A DNA stretch of 64,000 bases from Streptomyces albus subsp. albus (GTDB lineage: Bacteria > Actinomycetota > Actinomycetes > Streptomycetales > Streptomycetaceae): contig NZ_JODR01000025.1 of the NCBI RefSeq assembly GCF_000725885.1, positions 62,001-126,000 on the forward strand, in the 5' to 3' direction. Every line of letters begins with the position of its first letter. Position 1 is the first letter of the stretch. The notes beneath the pieces are model-generated. The model had not been told where the DNA came from, searched no databases, and saw nothing but the letters and a program-made list of their open reading frames with translations. Shown one piece after another: positions 45,041 through 54,743 of the stretch. Made by a program: the position numbers and the translations under genes.

Positions 45041-45461
45041 GGCCAAGAGGGGGCTCCCGTGGTCGCTTGGTGGGGTGCGGAGGCTGCATCCTGGGTGTGG
45101 TGTCCGAGGTGGCCTCGCTGCGGTTCGGGGGGCCGTCGTCTCGCACTGAACGCGTTCGCGTGCCCACCGCTCCACGGGCTACCAGCGTAACAGTGCCGAG
45201 GGCCCGGCGCGGCTGCCGAGGTCCGCGGCGCCCCTGCGGCGGCAGTCACACGCGCCCCAGTGTGACGATGAAGTCGCAGCAGGTGAACGCGGTAGCGAAG
45301 GTCACCCCATCGGCGCATCCGGACTCAGCCGACCGTCGGGCGGAAGGGATCGCTGCGTCGTATCCTTCACGGACACTTGCCTAGGGCAGGCGAAACACAC
45401 AGGTCATCCAGCACGTCCCGCGGGGGCGTCGCAGTTCGTTTTCGTTCGACTGGAGATGCAC
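45041..45461. other. Divergent region pyrG / GH15 gene
   Basis: No gene is seen in these 421 bases. It must hold both promoters. The stretch 45340-45440 is less GC-rich, but a confident hexamer pair was not found. The GH15 ribosome site TGGAG is at the right edge. Confidence 0.4.
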
Positions 45462-47288
45462 GTGGCTGGGCGCATCGAGGATTACGCACTCATCGGGGAT
45501 ATGCAGACGGCAGCCCTGGTGAGCAAAGACGGCACGGTGGACTGGCTGTGCCTACCTCGCTTCGATTCCCATGCCGTCTTCGCGGGGCTGCTCGGCACCG
45601 AGGAGCACGGCTTCTGGCGCGTGGGCCCCGCCCACCCGGCCGGCGGCGACCCGCCCCGGGCCGACCGGCGCCGCTACCGGGGGGACTCCCTCGTCCTGGA
45701 GACGGAGTGGGACACCCCCAGGGGCACCGTGAGGATCATCGACTTCATGCCGCCCCGTGAGCAGCACGCACCCCAGCTGGTGCGCATCGTGGAAGGCGTC
45801 AGCGGCCGGGTGCGGATGCGCTCCTCGCTGCGGATGCGGTTCTCCTACGGCTGGGTCGTGCCGTGGGTGCACAAAATCGGCCAGCGCACGGTGGCCGTCG
45901 CCGGGCCCGACTCGGTGTGGCTGGACACCGAGGCCGACACCTACGGCAAGGACCTGACCACCTACTCCGACTTCACCGTCGGCCCCGGCGACCGGGTGGC
46001 GCTGACCATCAGCTGGGAGGCGTCCCACAAGCAGCCGCCGCCGCTACCGGAGCCGGAGGAGGCGCTGCGCACCACCGAGGACTTCTGGCGCGAATGGGTC
46101 GAGACGTGCACGTACCACGGCCCGTACCGGGAGGCCGTGGTCCGCTCGCTGATCACGCTCAAGGCGCTGACCTACGCGCCGACCGGCGGGATCGTGGCCG
46201 CGCCGACCACCTCGCTGCCCGAGGAGATCGGCGGGGAACGCAACTGGGACTACCGCTTCACCTGGCTGCGGGACGCCGCCATCACCCTCTCCTCCCTCCT
46301 GCGCACCGGCTACCGGGAGGAGGCGCGGGCCTGGCGTGAATGGCTGCTCCGGGCCGTCGCGGGCGACCCGGAGAACCTCCAGATCATGTACGGCATCGCG
46401 GGCGAACGCGAGCTGTCCGAGGCCGAGTTGAGCTGGCTGCCGGGCTACGAGGGCTCCACGCCGGTCCGGGTCGGCAACGGGGCCGCGGGCCAGCTCCAGC
46501 TGGACGTGTACGGCGAGGTCGTCGAAGCGCTGCATCTCGGCCATATGACGGGCCTGGCCCGCAACGACTACGCCCAGCTCCTCCAGCTCAAGCTCATCGG
46601 CTACCTGGAGGACCACTGGGACGAGCCGGACGAGGGCATCTGGGAGGTGCGCGGCCCGCGCCGGCACTTCGTCCACTCGAAGGTGATGGCCTGGGTGGCC
46701 GTGGACCGCACGGTCAAGCTGATCGAGTCGGGCGACGTGGACGGGCCGCTGGAGCGGTGGCGGAATCTGCGCGACGAGATCCACCGCGAGGTCTGCGAGA
46801 AGGGGTACGACAAGGAGCGCAACACCTTCACGCAGTCCTACGGCTCCAAGGAGCTGGACGCCTCGCTGCTGCTCATCCCCCAGATGGGCTTCCTGCCCCC
46901 GGACGACAAGCGGGTCATCGGCACCATCGAGGCCATCCAGCGGGAGCTGTCGACCGAGGACGGCTTCGTGCTGCGGTACCCGACCAGCGCGGAGGCCGGC
47001 CCCGACGGCAAGCCCTGCGAGAACGTGGACGGGCTCTCCGGCGAGGAGGGCGCCTTCCTGGCCTGCTCGTTCTGGCTGGCCGACGACCTGGCCATGATCG
47101 GCCGGGTGGACGAGGCCCGGAAGCTGTTCGAGCGGCTGCTGGCGCTCCGCAACGACGTGGGGCTGCTCGCGGAGGAGTGGGACCCGGTCCGCCAGCGGCT
47201 GGTCGGCAACTTCCCGCAGGCGTTCAGCCACGTGCCGCTGATCGACACCGCTCTGCGGCTCACCGCGTCAGGGGCCTACGGGGTCTGA
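45462..47288 (+). CDS. Glycoside hydrolase family 15 protein (glucoamylase/trehalase-like)
   Basis: Cytosolic enzyme of 608 residues. The N-terminal beta domain starts [23 protein letters not shown]. The (alpha/alpha)6 barrel has the family signature [16 protein letters not shown] at about residues 255-270. The acidic pair LLAEEWDP near residue 571 fits the catalytic base. No signal peptide, so it acts on internal alpha-glucosides; actinobacterial GH15 proteins of this type include trehalases and dextran/maltooligosaccharide glucosidases, and the sequence does not decide among them. GTG 45462 is preferred because TGGAG stands 6 bases before it; ATG 45456 would leave no spacing. Confidence 0.9.
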   Translation: MAGRIEDYALIGDMQTAALVSKDGTVDWLCLPRFDSHAVFAGLLGTEEHGFWRVGPAHPAGGDPPRADRRRYRGDSLVLETEWDTPRGTVRIIDFMPPREQHAPQLVRIVEGVSGRVRMRSSLRMRFSYGWVVPWVHKIGQRTVAVAGPDSVWLDTEADTYGKDLTTYSDFTVGPGDRVALTISWEASHKQPPPLPEPEEALRTTEDFWREWVETCTYHGPYREAVVRSLITLKALTYAPTGGIVAAPTTSLPEEIGGERNWDYRFTWLRDAAITLSSLLRTGYREEARAWREWLLRAVAGDPENLQIMYGIAGERELSEAELSWLPGYEGSTPVRVGNGAAGQLQLDVYGEVVEALHLGHMTGLARNDYAQLLQLKLIGYLEDHWDEPDEGIWEVRGPRRHFVHSKVMAWVAVDRTVKLIESGDVDGPLERWRNLRDEIHREVCEKGYDKERNTFTQSYGSKELDASLLLIPQMGFLPPDDKRVIGTIEAIQRELSTEDGFVLRYPTSAEAGPDGKPCENVDGLSGEEGAFLACSFWLADDLAMIGRVDEARKLFERLLALRNDVGLLAEEWDPVRQRLVGNFPQAFSHVPLIDTALRLTASGAYGV

Positions 47289-47726
47289 GAGGCGGACCGG
47301 ACGGCGCACGGGCCGTCGCCGGCCACAAGCCGGCGGACGGGACCCGGCGCACAGGGCGCACAGAACGCCGAGTGCGCTGGGTAACGCAATGAACGCGCCC
47401 GGAGTGCGGGAGTGCACACCGGGCGCATCACTGTGTGCGGGGGCGCGCGGACTCGCCCCGCACACCAACCCAGTAGCGGGCACCGCGGACGGGTGCTCCG
47501 GAACCCCCGCGGCTCGCCGAGCCTCTTCCGCCCCGGTAGCGGAAGCCCGCGGGCGCCCCTCGGACCAGGACGGTCACGAACAAGCCCTGCCGGGCGGGGG
47601 GGGGCGGCCCCGGACGGGCCTTCCCACACCCGGGACCGGAAACCGACGAGCGTGCGCGGACAGCGCCGTACAGCCCCGATCGGCACCGCCGCAGAGGGGC
47701 GGCCATCGCCGGTGCGGGGCGGCGGT
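47289..47726. other. Region between convergent GH15 and GT4 genes
   Basis: I see no gene in these 438 bases. One hairpin with 8-bp arms (GCGCCCGG at 47395, CCGGGCGC at 47419) may terminate one of the two units. The rest is GC-rich without structure I could support. Confidence 0.4.
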
Positions 47727-48929
47727 TCAGCGGTGCCGGGCGGCAGCTGCGAGCGTTTCGTCGTAGACGCTGAGCACCTGCGCCGCCGCATCGTCCTCGG
47801 TGGGCCAGGTGCGGGCACGTGCCCGGCCCGCCCGGGAAAGCGCGGCCCGGGCGGCCGGATCGGTCAGCAGCACCGTCACCGCGGCGGACAGGGAGTCGGC
47901 GTCCCCGTGGGGCACCAGCAGGGCGGCGTCGCCGACCAGTTCCGGTACGTCGCCACCGTCGGCGGCCACCAGCGGCACCCCGGCGCGCAGGGCCTCCTGC
48001 GCGACCAGCGAGCGCCCCTGGCAGCGGCCCGGCAGCAGGGCCACATCCGCTCCGGCCAGCAGCGCGAGGGCGTCCTCGCGCCGCCCCAGCAGCCGGACGG
48101 GCAGCATCTCGCGGTCGATCCGCTGTTGCAGTGCCGTCCGCTGCGGGCCCTCTCCCGCGACGCCGAGCAGCGGGGTCGGGTCCAGCCGACGCCAGGCGCG
48201 GGAGGCCGTCAGCGCCGTCTCGTGACCGCTGCGGCCGTCGAGCCGGCCGACGGCCAGGACCAGCGGCCGGTCGAGGGCGCCGATCCCGGCCCGTACCTTG
48301 TGCCGCAGCACGTCCTCGTCGTCCGCCGGCTGTCCCGTTCCGGTGCCCGGTACGGGGATGGGTGCGGGTGCGAGCCGCGCGTCGCGGGCCCCGCTGCGGC
48401 GGGCCGCGTCGACCAGTGCGGTGGTGGCGCCCAGGACGACGGTCGCCGCCCGGGCCACCCGCCTGGTCAGCAGCCGGGCCACCAGGTCACGGGCGGCCTC
48501 GGTGCGGGCGGCCGGGTCGGGGCGGGGGTGCCAGGTGACGACGAGGGGCACGCCGTGCCGCCGGCTGCCGAGGGCGAGGGCCGCCAGGAACCCGGCGTGC
48601 GCGCCGTGCGCGTGCACCAGGTCGGCGTCGCCGCACACGACGCGCAGCGCGGCCACCGCTTCGGCTTCCGTACGGCCGTGCAGCGGTACGAAGTCCGCCC
48701 CGGTGTCCGCGAAGGCGTCTTGGAGCGCGGCGTCCTGACGGGCGCAGACCGTGACCCGCACACCCCGGGCGGCCAGCCCCCGCGCGAGGGAGCGCGCGTG
48801 CGCCGCCGTACCCGCCGACGGCCCTTCCGCCCCGTCCACGGCACCGGCGCCGCCCAGCACGTGCACGGCGTGCGGCGGCCGGGCCCCGACCGATGGCCGG
48901 CGCGGCGAGGAGGTGCGGCTCGGGCTCAC
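47727..48929 (-). CDS. GT4-family glycosyltransferase
   Basis: GT-B transferase of 400 residues. The N-terminal Rossmann domain includes HAVHVLGGAGA, then AAHARSLARGLAARGVRVTVCA and DLVHAHGAHAGFLAAL. The donor-site region has LVLAVGRLDGRSGHETAL and the E-motif in CQGRSLVAQEALRAGVPLVAADGGDVPELV. The expected EX7E first glutamate is replaced (GRSLVAQEAL keeps the second), as in several actinobacterial GT4 proteins. GTG 48929 has CAGGGAG upstream. It lies downstream of recN on the same strand after 166 bases. The acceptor is unknown. Confidence 0.85.
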   Translation of the reverse strand: MSPSRTSSPRRPSVGARPPHAVHVLGGAGAVDGAEGPSAGTAAHARSLARGLAARGVRVTVCARQDAALQDAFADTGADFVPLHGRTEAEAVAALRVVCGDADLVHAHGAHAGFLAALALGSRRHGVPLVVTWHPRPDPAARTEAARDLVARLLTRRVARAATVVLGATTALVDAARRSGARDARLAPAPIPVPGTGTGQPADDEDVLRHKVRAGIGALDRPLVLAVGRLDGRSGHETALTASRAWRRLDPTPLLGVAGEGPQRTALQQRIDREMLPVRLLGRREDALALLAGADVALLPGRCQGRSLVAQEALRAGVPLVAADGGDVPELVGDAALLVPHGDADSLSAAVTVLLTDPAARAALSRAGRARARTWPTEDDAAAQVLSVYDETLAAAARHR

Positions 48930-49095
48930 GGCAGACGGGCTCCCTGGCTGGTGGTGGGGGGAAGGACTGCCCAGCATGCCAGGTGGCCGTCGGGCGCCGC
49001 ACCGGCGTCCGGGGCGGGGCGGCGCCACATCGGGGTGCGGCCCGCACAGACTCACTCACACGGGCGAAGGCGCGTGGCGCCGTCCGCGCGCCGGT

Positions 49096-50838
49096 TCAGA
49101 CTCCGGCGCGGGCCGCCTCCAGCAGTTCCTCGGCGTGCGCGCGGGCGAGTTCGGAATCCTCCTGGCCGGCCAGCATCCGCGACAGCTCGCGCACCCGGTC
49201 CTCGCCCTCCATGACCCGCACCCCGCTGCGGGTCACCGAGCCGTCGTCCGTCTTGTGCACCACCAGATGACGGTCGGCGAAGGCCGCCACCTGCGGCAGG
49301 TGCGTGACCACGACGACCTGCGCGGACTTCGCCAGCCGGGCCAGTCTGCGGCCCACCTCGACGGCCGCCTTGCCGCCGACGCCCGCGTCCACCTCGTCGA
49401 ACAGATAGGTGGGCACCGGGTCGGAGTCGGCGAAGACGACCTCGACCGCGAGCATCACCCGGGACAGCTCGCCCCCGGAAGCGCCCTTGGCGATGGGCCG
49501 CGGCGGCGCCCCGGGGTGCGGGGCGAGCAGCAGTTCCACCTCGTCGGTGCCGTACGGGCCGAAGGCGAGGGTGCGGCCGTCCACCTGAAGTCCCTCGGGG
49601 TCCTCGGTGTGCTTGAGCGCGAACGAGACCCGGGCGTGCGGCATCGCCAGTTCCGCCAGTTCCCCGGTGACCGCCTCCGCGAACCGGCCGGCCGCCTCCG
49701 TACGGGCTCCGGTGAGGGTACGGGCCAGTCCGGCGAGTTCGGTGCGCAGCGCGTCCCGTTCGGCGGCCAGCTCCCCGATCCGGTCGTCGTCGCCCTCCAG
49801 TTCGGCGAGCCGGTCGGCGCTCTGCTCGGCCCAGGCGAGCACGGCGCCGATGTCGTCCCCGTACTTGCGGGTGAGCTGCGCCAGGGTGGCGCGGCGCTCC
49901 TCGACGGCGGCCAGCCGCAGCGGGTCGGCGTCCAGGTCGTCCGCGTACCCCGCCAGTTCGCCGGCGATGTCGGAGAGCAGGATGTGGACCTCGCCCAGCC
50001 GGTCGGCGAGCGCCGCCAGGGCCGGATCGTGGGAGCGCACGGCCTCCAGGGCGCGGTGGGCGCCGGCCACGAGGGTGGCGGCGTCCACGCCCTCGGGATC
50101 GGCCGGGTCGCCGGCCAGGGCGCCGTGCGCGGTGGTGGCGGCGGAGGCGAGGGCCTCGGCGTGGCCGAGCCGCTCGGCCTCGGCCGCCAGCTCCGTGTCC
50201 TCGCCGGGCTGCGGCTGCGCGGCCTCGATCTCCTGGATGCCGAAGCGCAGCAGGTCCGCTTCCTGGGCGCGCTCGCGGGCGCGGGTGGTCAGCTCGGTCA
50301 GTTCCGCGGCGACGGTGCGCAGCCTGCGGTACGCCCGCTGGTAGGCGGCCAGCGGCCCGGCCACCGCGTCCCCGGCGTACCGGTCCAGGGCCTCGCGCTG
50401 ACGGGCGGCGCGCAGCAGCCCCTGCTGGTCGGTCTGGCCGTGCACGGCCACCAGCTCGTCGCTCAGTTCCGCCAGCAGTCCGACCGGTACCGCTCTGCCG
50501 CCCACATGGGCGCGCGAGCGGCCCTCGGCCGAAATGGTGCGGCTGACCAGCAGGGCCCCCTCGTCCAGTTCGGCCCCGGCCTCCTCAGCCCGGCGGGCGG
50601 CCGGCGCGTCGGGGGGCAGTGCGATCCTGCCCTCGACGACGGCCGACTTGGCGCCCATCCGCACCAGCGCGGCATCGGCACGCCCGCCCAGCAGCAGTCC
50701 GAGACTGGTGACGACCATGGTCTTGCCCGCACCGGTCTCGCCGGTCACCGCGGTGAAGCCGGGCGACAGCTCGACAACGGCGTCGTCGATCACGCCCAGG
50801 GCTTTGATCCGCATCTCCTCCAACACGGATACGACCAT
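49096..50838 (-). CDS. recN: DNA repair ATPase RecN
   Basis: SMC-like double-strand-break repair protein of 580 residues. MRIKALGVIDDAVVELSPGFTAVTGETGAGKTM holds the Walker A near residue 37. The coiled-coil arms lie between about 165 and 360. The C-terminal head has ASGGELSRVMLAVEVVFAD (signature) and YLFDEVDAGVGGKAA (Walker B). The true start could be 50838 or one of the next codons (Met9). It is normally LexA-controlled in many bacteria, but no SOS box is seen upstream here. It follows nadK after an unusually long gap. Confidence 0.95.
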   Translation of the reverse strand: MVVSVLEEMRIKALGVIDDAVVELSPGFTAVTGETGAGKTMVVTSLGLLLGGRADAALVRMGAKSAVVEGRIALPPDAPAARRAEEAGAELDEGALLVSRTISAEGRSRAHVGGRAVPVGLLAELSDELVAVHGQTDQQGLLRAARQREALDRYAGDAVAGPLAAYQRAYRRLRTVAAELTELTTRARERAQEADLLRFGIQEIEAAQPQPGEDTELAAEAERLGHAEALASAATTAHGALAGDPADPEGVDAATLVAGAHRALEAVRSHDPALAALADRLGEVHILLSDIAGELAGYADDLDADPLRLAAVEERRATLAQLTRKYGDDIGAVLAWAEQSADRLAELEGDDDRIGELAAERDALRTELAGLARTLTGARTEAAGRFAEAVTGELAELAMPHARVSFALKHTEDPEGLQVDGRTLAFGPYGTDEVELLLAPHPGAPPRPIAKGASGGELSRVMLAVEVVFADSDPVPTYLFDEVDAGVGGKAAVEVGRRLARLAKSAQVVVVTHLPQVAAFADRHLVVHKTDDGSVTRSGVRVMEGEDRVRELSRMLAGQEDSELARAHAEELLEAARAGV

Positions 50839-51364
50839 ACGAGGTTCCCCGGCGCGGGCCACACCAGTGGTCGGGGGTGCTAGCCGATCGTGGGAGGGCG
50901 CACGCCCTGGGCACACCCTCCGCGGGCCGCGACCGCGTCCGCTTTTCACCCTGTATGCCCGGCGGCTTCTCGCCCCCTTCGAGGGATTTCTCCCGGTTCG
51001 CGGCCACCCGGTTCCCGCGGCCCTGCCGCCCCTCTTTCGCCGCCGACGGCCGCCGGGCGCGGCCGGGCCGTGCCCGGCGGCCACCCGTGCCGCCCGGCCG
51101 GGACGAACCGGCCGGGACGACCCCGACGGAAACCGACGCGGGGGCCGGAAACGACCACCGGGACGCCTCCCTGACAGCCGCTCCCCCGGCAACTCCCACG
51201 ACGATCCCGTACCTGCGCCGTACGGCCCCCACGCCGTACCGCTCCCGGCGGTCTCGTCCCAAGCCCCCTCAGGCCGGGCGGCCAGGGGCCACCGGTGCGG
51301 CCGGGCCGCAACGGGTGACCGTGCCGCGGGGGGAATGCCAGGGGTTGCCGGGGGCAGCCGGTGG
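50839..51364. other. Long gap between nadK and recN
   Basis: 526 bases without a convincing gene, in a place where nadK and recN are close together in many actinobacteria. Open frames on both strands are Arg/Pro/Gly-rich and look like GC-driven noise. A CCGGCCGGGACGA motif repeats near 51095 and 51108. Whether recN has its own promoter here could not be resolved. Confidence 0.4.
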
Positions 51365-52363
51365 TTACCGTGCGGCGCCGCGCCAGCCGGTGACCGGGAG
51401 CGCGAACTTGGCCACCAGGCGGTCGGTGAACGAGGCGTGGTGCAGCCGGGCGAGCCGCACCGGGACGGCGCCGCGCCGCACCTCCACCCGGGCGCCGGGC
51501 GGGAGTTCGACGCTGCGCCGGCCGTCGGCCCACAGCACTCCGTGCGGGGTCTGCGGCTGCACCTCGACGGCCAGCACCGAGTCGGGCGCGGTCACCAGGG
51601 GTTTGGCGAACAGCGCGTGGGCGCTGATGGGCACCATCAGCAGGGCCTCCACCTCCGGCCACACCACGGGGCCGCCTGCGGAGAAGGCGTAGGCGGTGGA
51701 GCCGGTGGGGGTGGCGCACACCACACCGTCCCCGCCGTAGCTGGAGACGGGCCGGCCGTCGACCTCGATGACGACCTCCAGCATCCGTTCCCGGGCGGCC
51801 TTCTCCACCGACACCTCGTTGAGGGCCCAGTCGGCGTGCACGACGTGGCCGCCGCCGCGTCCGCCGACGGCCGGTCCGCCGTTGCGCACCAGCACGTCGA
51901 GGGTCATGCGTTCCTCGACCTCGTAGGCGCGGGAGACGACGCGGTCGACGACCTTGTCGAGGTCGTCGCGTTCGGCCTCGGCGAGGAAGCCGACCCGGCC
52001 GAGGTTGACGCCGAGCATGGGCACCCCGGAGGCGCGGGCGAACTCCGCGCCGCGCAGCAGTGTGCCGTCGCCGCCCAGCACCACCAGGAGTTCGCAGCCC
52101 TCGGCGGCGTCCGGTTTGGCGGTGACCGTCTCGACGGGGTCGGGCAGCGGCAGGTCCACCGCCTCGTCCTTGAGCACCCGCACCCCGATGCCGGAACGCA
52201 GCAGCCCCTGGACGACCAGTTCGGCACTGCGGACGGCGGCGGGTCTGCCGGTGTGGGCCAGGAGGAAGACGGTCCGCTCCCCCTCCTGGTGGGCGGGTTC
52301 CGCCATGACGGTCCGGGGGTTCCGGGCCGCTGGGGGCGCTGTCGCTCGGCTGGTCTCGGTCAC
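51365..52363 (-). CDS. nadK: NAD kinase
   Basis: Phosphorylates NAD to NADP. It has 332 residues with the GGDGTLLR motif near residue 96, LGVNLGRVGFL, the conserved NE(V/I) in ALNEVSV, and the second motif GDGVVCATPTGSTAYAFSAGGP. The GTG at 52363 overlaps the tlyA stop (GTGA) and has GGAGGGG upstream. An ATG 57 bases further in (MAEPAHQEGE) would give the 313-residue form and is possible. The tlyA-nadK-recN order is the conserved actinobacterial arrangement. Confidence 0.96.
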   Translation of the reverse strand: MTETSRATAPPAARNPRTVMAEPAHQEGERTVFLLAHTGRPAAVRSAELVVQGLLRSGIGVRVLKDEAVDLPLPDPVETVTAKPDAAEGCELLVVLGGDGTLLRGAEFARASGVPMLGVNLGRVGFLAEAERDDLDKVVDRVVSRAYEVEERMTLDVLVRNGGPAVGGRGGGHVVHADWALNEVSVEKAARERMLEVVIEVDGRPVSSYGGDGVVCATPTGSTAYAFSAGGPVVWPEVEALLMVPISAHALFAKPLVTAPDSVLAVEVQPQTPHGVLWADGRRSVELPPGARVEVRRGAVPVRLARLHHASFTDRLVAKFALPVTGWRGAAR

Positions 52364-53166
52364 TTGGGCCCCTCCGCCACCGCTCGCTCGACTTCGGCCG
52401 GGTCGAGGTCGTCGGCCCCGGCACGCAGCCACAGGAAGTATTCGACGTTTCCGGACGGTCCGGGCAGCGGGCTCGCCGTGACACCCAGTGCGCCCAGACC
52501 CAGGGCAGCGGCTTGGCCGGCGACCGTCCGCACGGCCTCGGCACGAAGCTGCGGACTGCGCACGACGCCACCGCTGCCCAGCCGTTCCCTGCCCACTTCG
52601 AACTGCGGTTTCACCATCAGTACGAGATCGGCCTCGGGCACGGCGCAGCGGACCAGCGCGGGCAGCACCAGCCCCAGGGGGATGAACGACAGGTCCCCCA
52701 CGACGAGTTCCACCGGTTCGCCCCCGATGTCCTCGAGCGTCAGTTCCCTGACGTTGGTGCGGTCCTTGACGGTGACGCGCGGGTCGCTCTGCAACGACCA
52801 GGCCAGTTGCCCGTATCCGACGTCGACGGCGACGACGTGGCCCGCGCCGGCGCGCAGCAGAACGTCGGTGAAGCCGCCGGTGGAGGCGCCCGCGTCCAGC
52901 GCGCGCCGTCCCTCGACGCGCAGGCCCCGGGGCGTGAACGCCTCCAGTGCGCCGGCCAGCTTGTGGCCGCCGCGGGAGACGTAGTCGGGGTCGTTCTCGT
53001 CCTCCTTGACGACCAGGGCCGCGCTGGTCTCGACCTGGGTGGCGGCTTTCACGGCGACGGTGCCCTGCACGGTGACCCGGCCGGCGGCGATCAGCTGGCC
53101 GGCGTGCTCCCGGGATCGGGCGAGTTTGCGGCGCACCAGCTCCGCGTCGAGTCGACGTCGTGCCAC
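52360..53166 (-). CDS. tlyA: TlyA-family rRNA 2'-O-methyltransferase
   Basis: Protein of 268 residues. An N-terminal S4 RNA-binding domain covers residues 1-65 (RLDAELVRRKLARSREHAGQLIAAGRVTV). YVSRGGHKLAGALEAF leads into a Rossmann SAM-binding domain with LDAGASTGGFTDVLL near residue 92. The catalytic tetrad K-D-K-E is recognisable (RGGHK, VVGDLSF, VKPQFE). TlyA methylates 16S and/or 23S rRNA and sets capreomycin sensitivity in mycobacteria. GTG start, 3 bases after the preceding stop; overlaps nadK. Confidence 0.95.
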   Translation of the reverse strand: MARRRLDAELVRRKLARSREHAGQLIAAGRVTVQGTVAVKAATQVETSAALVVKEDENDPDYVSRGGHKLAGALEAFTPRGLRVEGRRALDAGASTGGFTDVLLRAGAGHVVAVDVGYGQLAWSLQSDPRVTVKDRTNVRELTLEDIGGEPVELVVGDLSFIPLGLVLPALVRCAVPEADLVLMVKPQFEVGRERLGSGGVVRSPQLRAEAVRTVAGQAAALGLGALGVTASPLPGPSGNVEYFLWLRAGADDLDPAEVERAVAEGPK

Positions 53167-53169
53167 GGG

Positions 53170-53766
53170 TCAGCTCCGGGGTGTGTGGGGGCGGTCCAGC
53201 GCGGCCAGGGTTTCCCGCAGGCCGCGGTGGACATCTTCGTACACCTCCTGGTGCGCGGACACAGCGAGGTGGTCGGCGTCCTCCAGCCGCCGCAGGTGGC
53301 CGTCGACGGGGGCGTGCCCGGTGGGGCGCAGGCCGACGCCCAGGGGGCGGGGGCCGTCGTCGGGGGTCTCCTGCCCCTCGTCGGGCGCCTCCTGAACGGC
53401 GGCCGACTCCCAGGGGCCGACGGCCTGCTCCTCGTCCGGGCCGCCCTCCGCCCAGGCGGGGCCGGGGCCGCCGCCCGGGGGCTGCGCGTCCTGCGGCGCG
53501 GCGGGCGGTGCGCCGGGGTGCGGGTGCCCGTGGGGCGCCGGGCGGCTGCCGGCGGGCGGACTCTGCCCGGGCAGGTGCGGCTCGCCCGGCTGCTGCCCCT
53601 GGCCGGGCAGGCGGGGCCGGTCGGGGGCGGCCGGCTGCGCTCCCCCACCACTGGTGCCGCCCTCGGCGGCGGCCCGCTCCGCTCCGTGCGGACCGTCGCA
53701 CTCGTGCTGAGGCTCGTGCTGGTGGGGGGCCTGCCCGGTCCCGGGGCGCTGCGCGAACTCGCTCAT
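53170..53766 (-). CDS. Hypothetical protein upstream of tlyA, disordered N-terminus
   Basis: Protein of 198 residues. Residues 1-140 are Gln/Pro/Gly/His-rich and disordered. The last 55 residues carry a helical block (PVDGHLRRLEDADHLAVSAHQEVYEDVHRGLRETLAALD) that looks conserved. Its stop is 3 bases from the tlyA start, so it belongs to the tlyA-nadK unit. Similar short helical proteins precede tlyA in other Streptomyces. No function known. Confidence 0.78.
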   Translation of the reverse strand: MSEFAQRPGTGQAPHQHEPQHECDGPHGAERAAAEGGTSGGGAQPAAPDRPRLPGQGQQPGEPHLPGQSPPAGSRPAPHGHPHPGAPPAAPQDAQPPGGGPGPAWAEGGPDEEQAVGPWESAAVQEAPDEGQETPDDGPRPLGVGLRPTGHAPVDGHLRRLEDADHLAVSAHQEVYEDVHRGLRETLAALDRPHTPRS

Positions 53767-53817
53767 GCCCCGACGCTACCTGGCGGGTGTGACAGATCAG
53801 CGGCGCACGCCCGCCGG

Positions 53818-54681
53818 TCAGCGCCGCGCGGCGGGCACCACGAGCGGGGTGCCGGTCTCCGGGTCGTCGATGACCCGGCACGGCATGCCGAAGACCTCCT
53901 CGACCAGCCCGGCCGTCACGACCTCGCGGGGCGGCCCCTGGGCGACGATGCGGCCGTCCCGCATGGCGATCAGATGGGTGGCGTAGCGGGCGGCGTGGTT
54001 GAGGTCGTGCAGCACCGCCACGAGGGTGCGGCCCTCCTCCTCGTGCAGCCGGGCGCACAGGTCGAGGATCTCGATCTGGTGGGCGATGTCCAGGTAGGTG
54101 GTGGGCTCGTCCAGCAGCAGCAGCGGTGTCTGCTGGGCGAGCGCCATGGCGATCCACACGCGCTGCCGCTGGCCGCCGGAGAGTTCGTCGACGAACCGGT
54201 CGCCGAGCCCGTCCACACCGGTCGCGGCCATGGACTCGGCCACGACCCGTTCGTCGTCGCGCGACCACTGGCGCAGCAGCCCCTGGTGCGGGTACCGGCC
54301 GCGGGCCACCAGGTCGGAGACGGTGATCCCGTCCGGCGCGATGGACGACTGGGGCAGCAGCCCCAGGGTGCGGGCGAGCGCCTTGGCCTGCATACCGGCG
54401 ATGTCCTGGCCGTCCAGCAGCACCTGGCCCCGCGCGGGCTTGAGCATGCGGGAGAGGGCGCGCAGCAGGGTGGACTTGCCGCACGCGTTGGGGCCGACGA
54501 CGACGGTGAACGAGCGGTCGGGGACGGCGACGTCGAGGTCGCGGACGATGGTGCGCTGGTCGTAGGCGAGCGTGAGGTTCTGCCCGGTGAGCCGGGCCGG
54601 GCCGGCGCCGGCGGCTTCGGTGGCCGCTTCGGTGGCCGCTTCGGTGCCGGTGGCTGTCTGCTCGTCTGTCGCGGTCTTCAT
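53818..54681 (-). CDS. Ferric-siderophore ABC transporter ATPase (FecE/FepC type)
   Basis: ATPase of 287 residues. About 30 Thr/Ala-rich residues precede the domain. Walker A is GPNACGKST (about residues 63-71), the signature is LSGGQRQRVWIAMALAQ, Walker B is LLLLDEPTTYLD, and the H loop is LHDLNHAARY. All are typical of iron-complex importers. ATG 54681 has GGAGG 11 bases upstream; a GTG at 54747 overlapping the permease stop (GTGA) would add 22 residues. Third gene of the importer operon. Confidence 0.92.
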   Translation of the reverse strand: MKTATDEQTATGTEAATEAATEAAGAGPARLTGQNLTLAYDQRTIVRDLDVAVPDRSFTVVVGPNACGKSTLLRALSRMLKPARGQVLLDGQDIAGMQAKALARTLGLLPQSSIAPDGITVSDLVARGRYPHQGLLRQWSRDDERVVAESMAATGVDGLGDRFVDELSGGQRQRVWIAMALAQQTPLLLLDEPTTYLDIAHQIEILDLCARLHEEEGRTLVAVLHDLNHAARYATHLIAMRDGRIVAQGPPREVVTAGLVEEVFGMPCRVIDDPETGTPLVVPAARR

Positions 54682-54743
54682 CGTCGTGCCCGCCTCCGTG
54701 GTGTCCGTGTCCGAGGGTCCGTCCGTTTCCGGGGGTGCGCTTC

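Noticed and set aside
47389..47766. Possible small gene between GH15 and GT4
   Set aside because: Frames there are Ala/Arg/Gly/Pro-rich with no ribosome site or recognisable motif, and overlap the end of the GT4 gene.
50839..51100. SOS box upstream of recN
   Set aside because: Searched by eye for TCGAAC-N4-GTTCGA variants; no dyad with more than half-site similarity was found.
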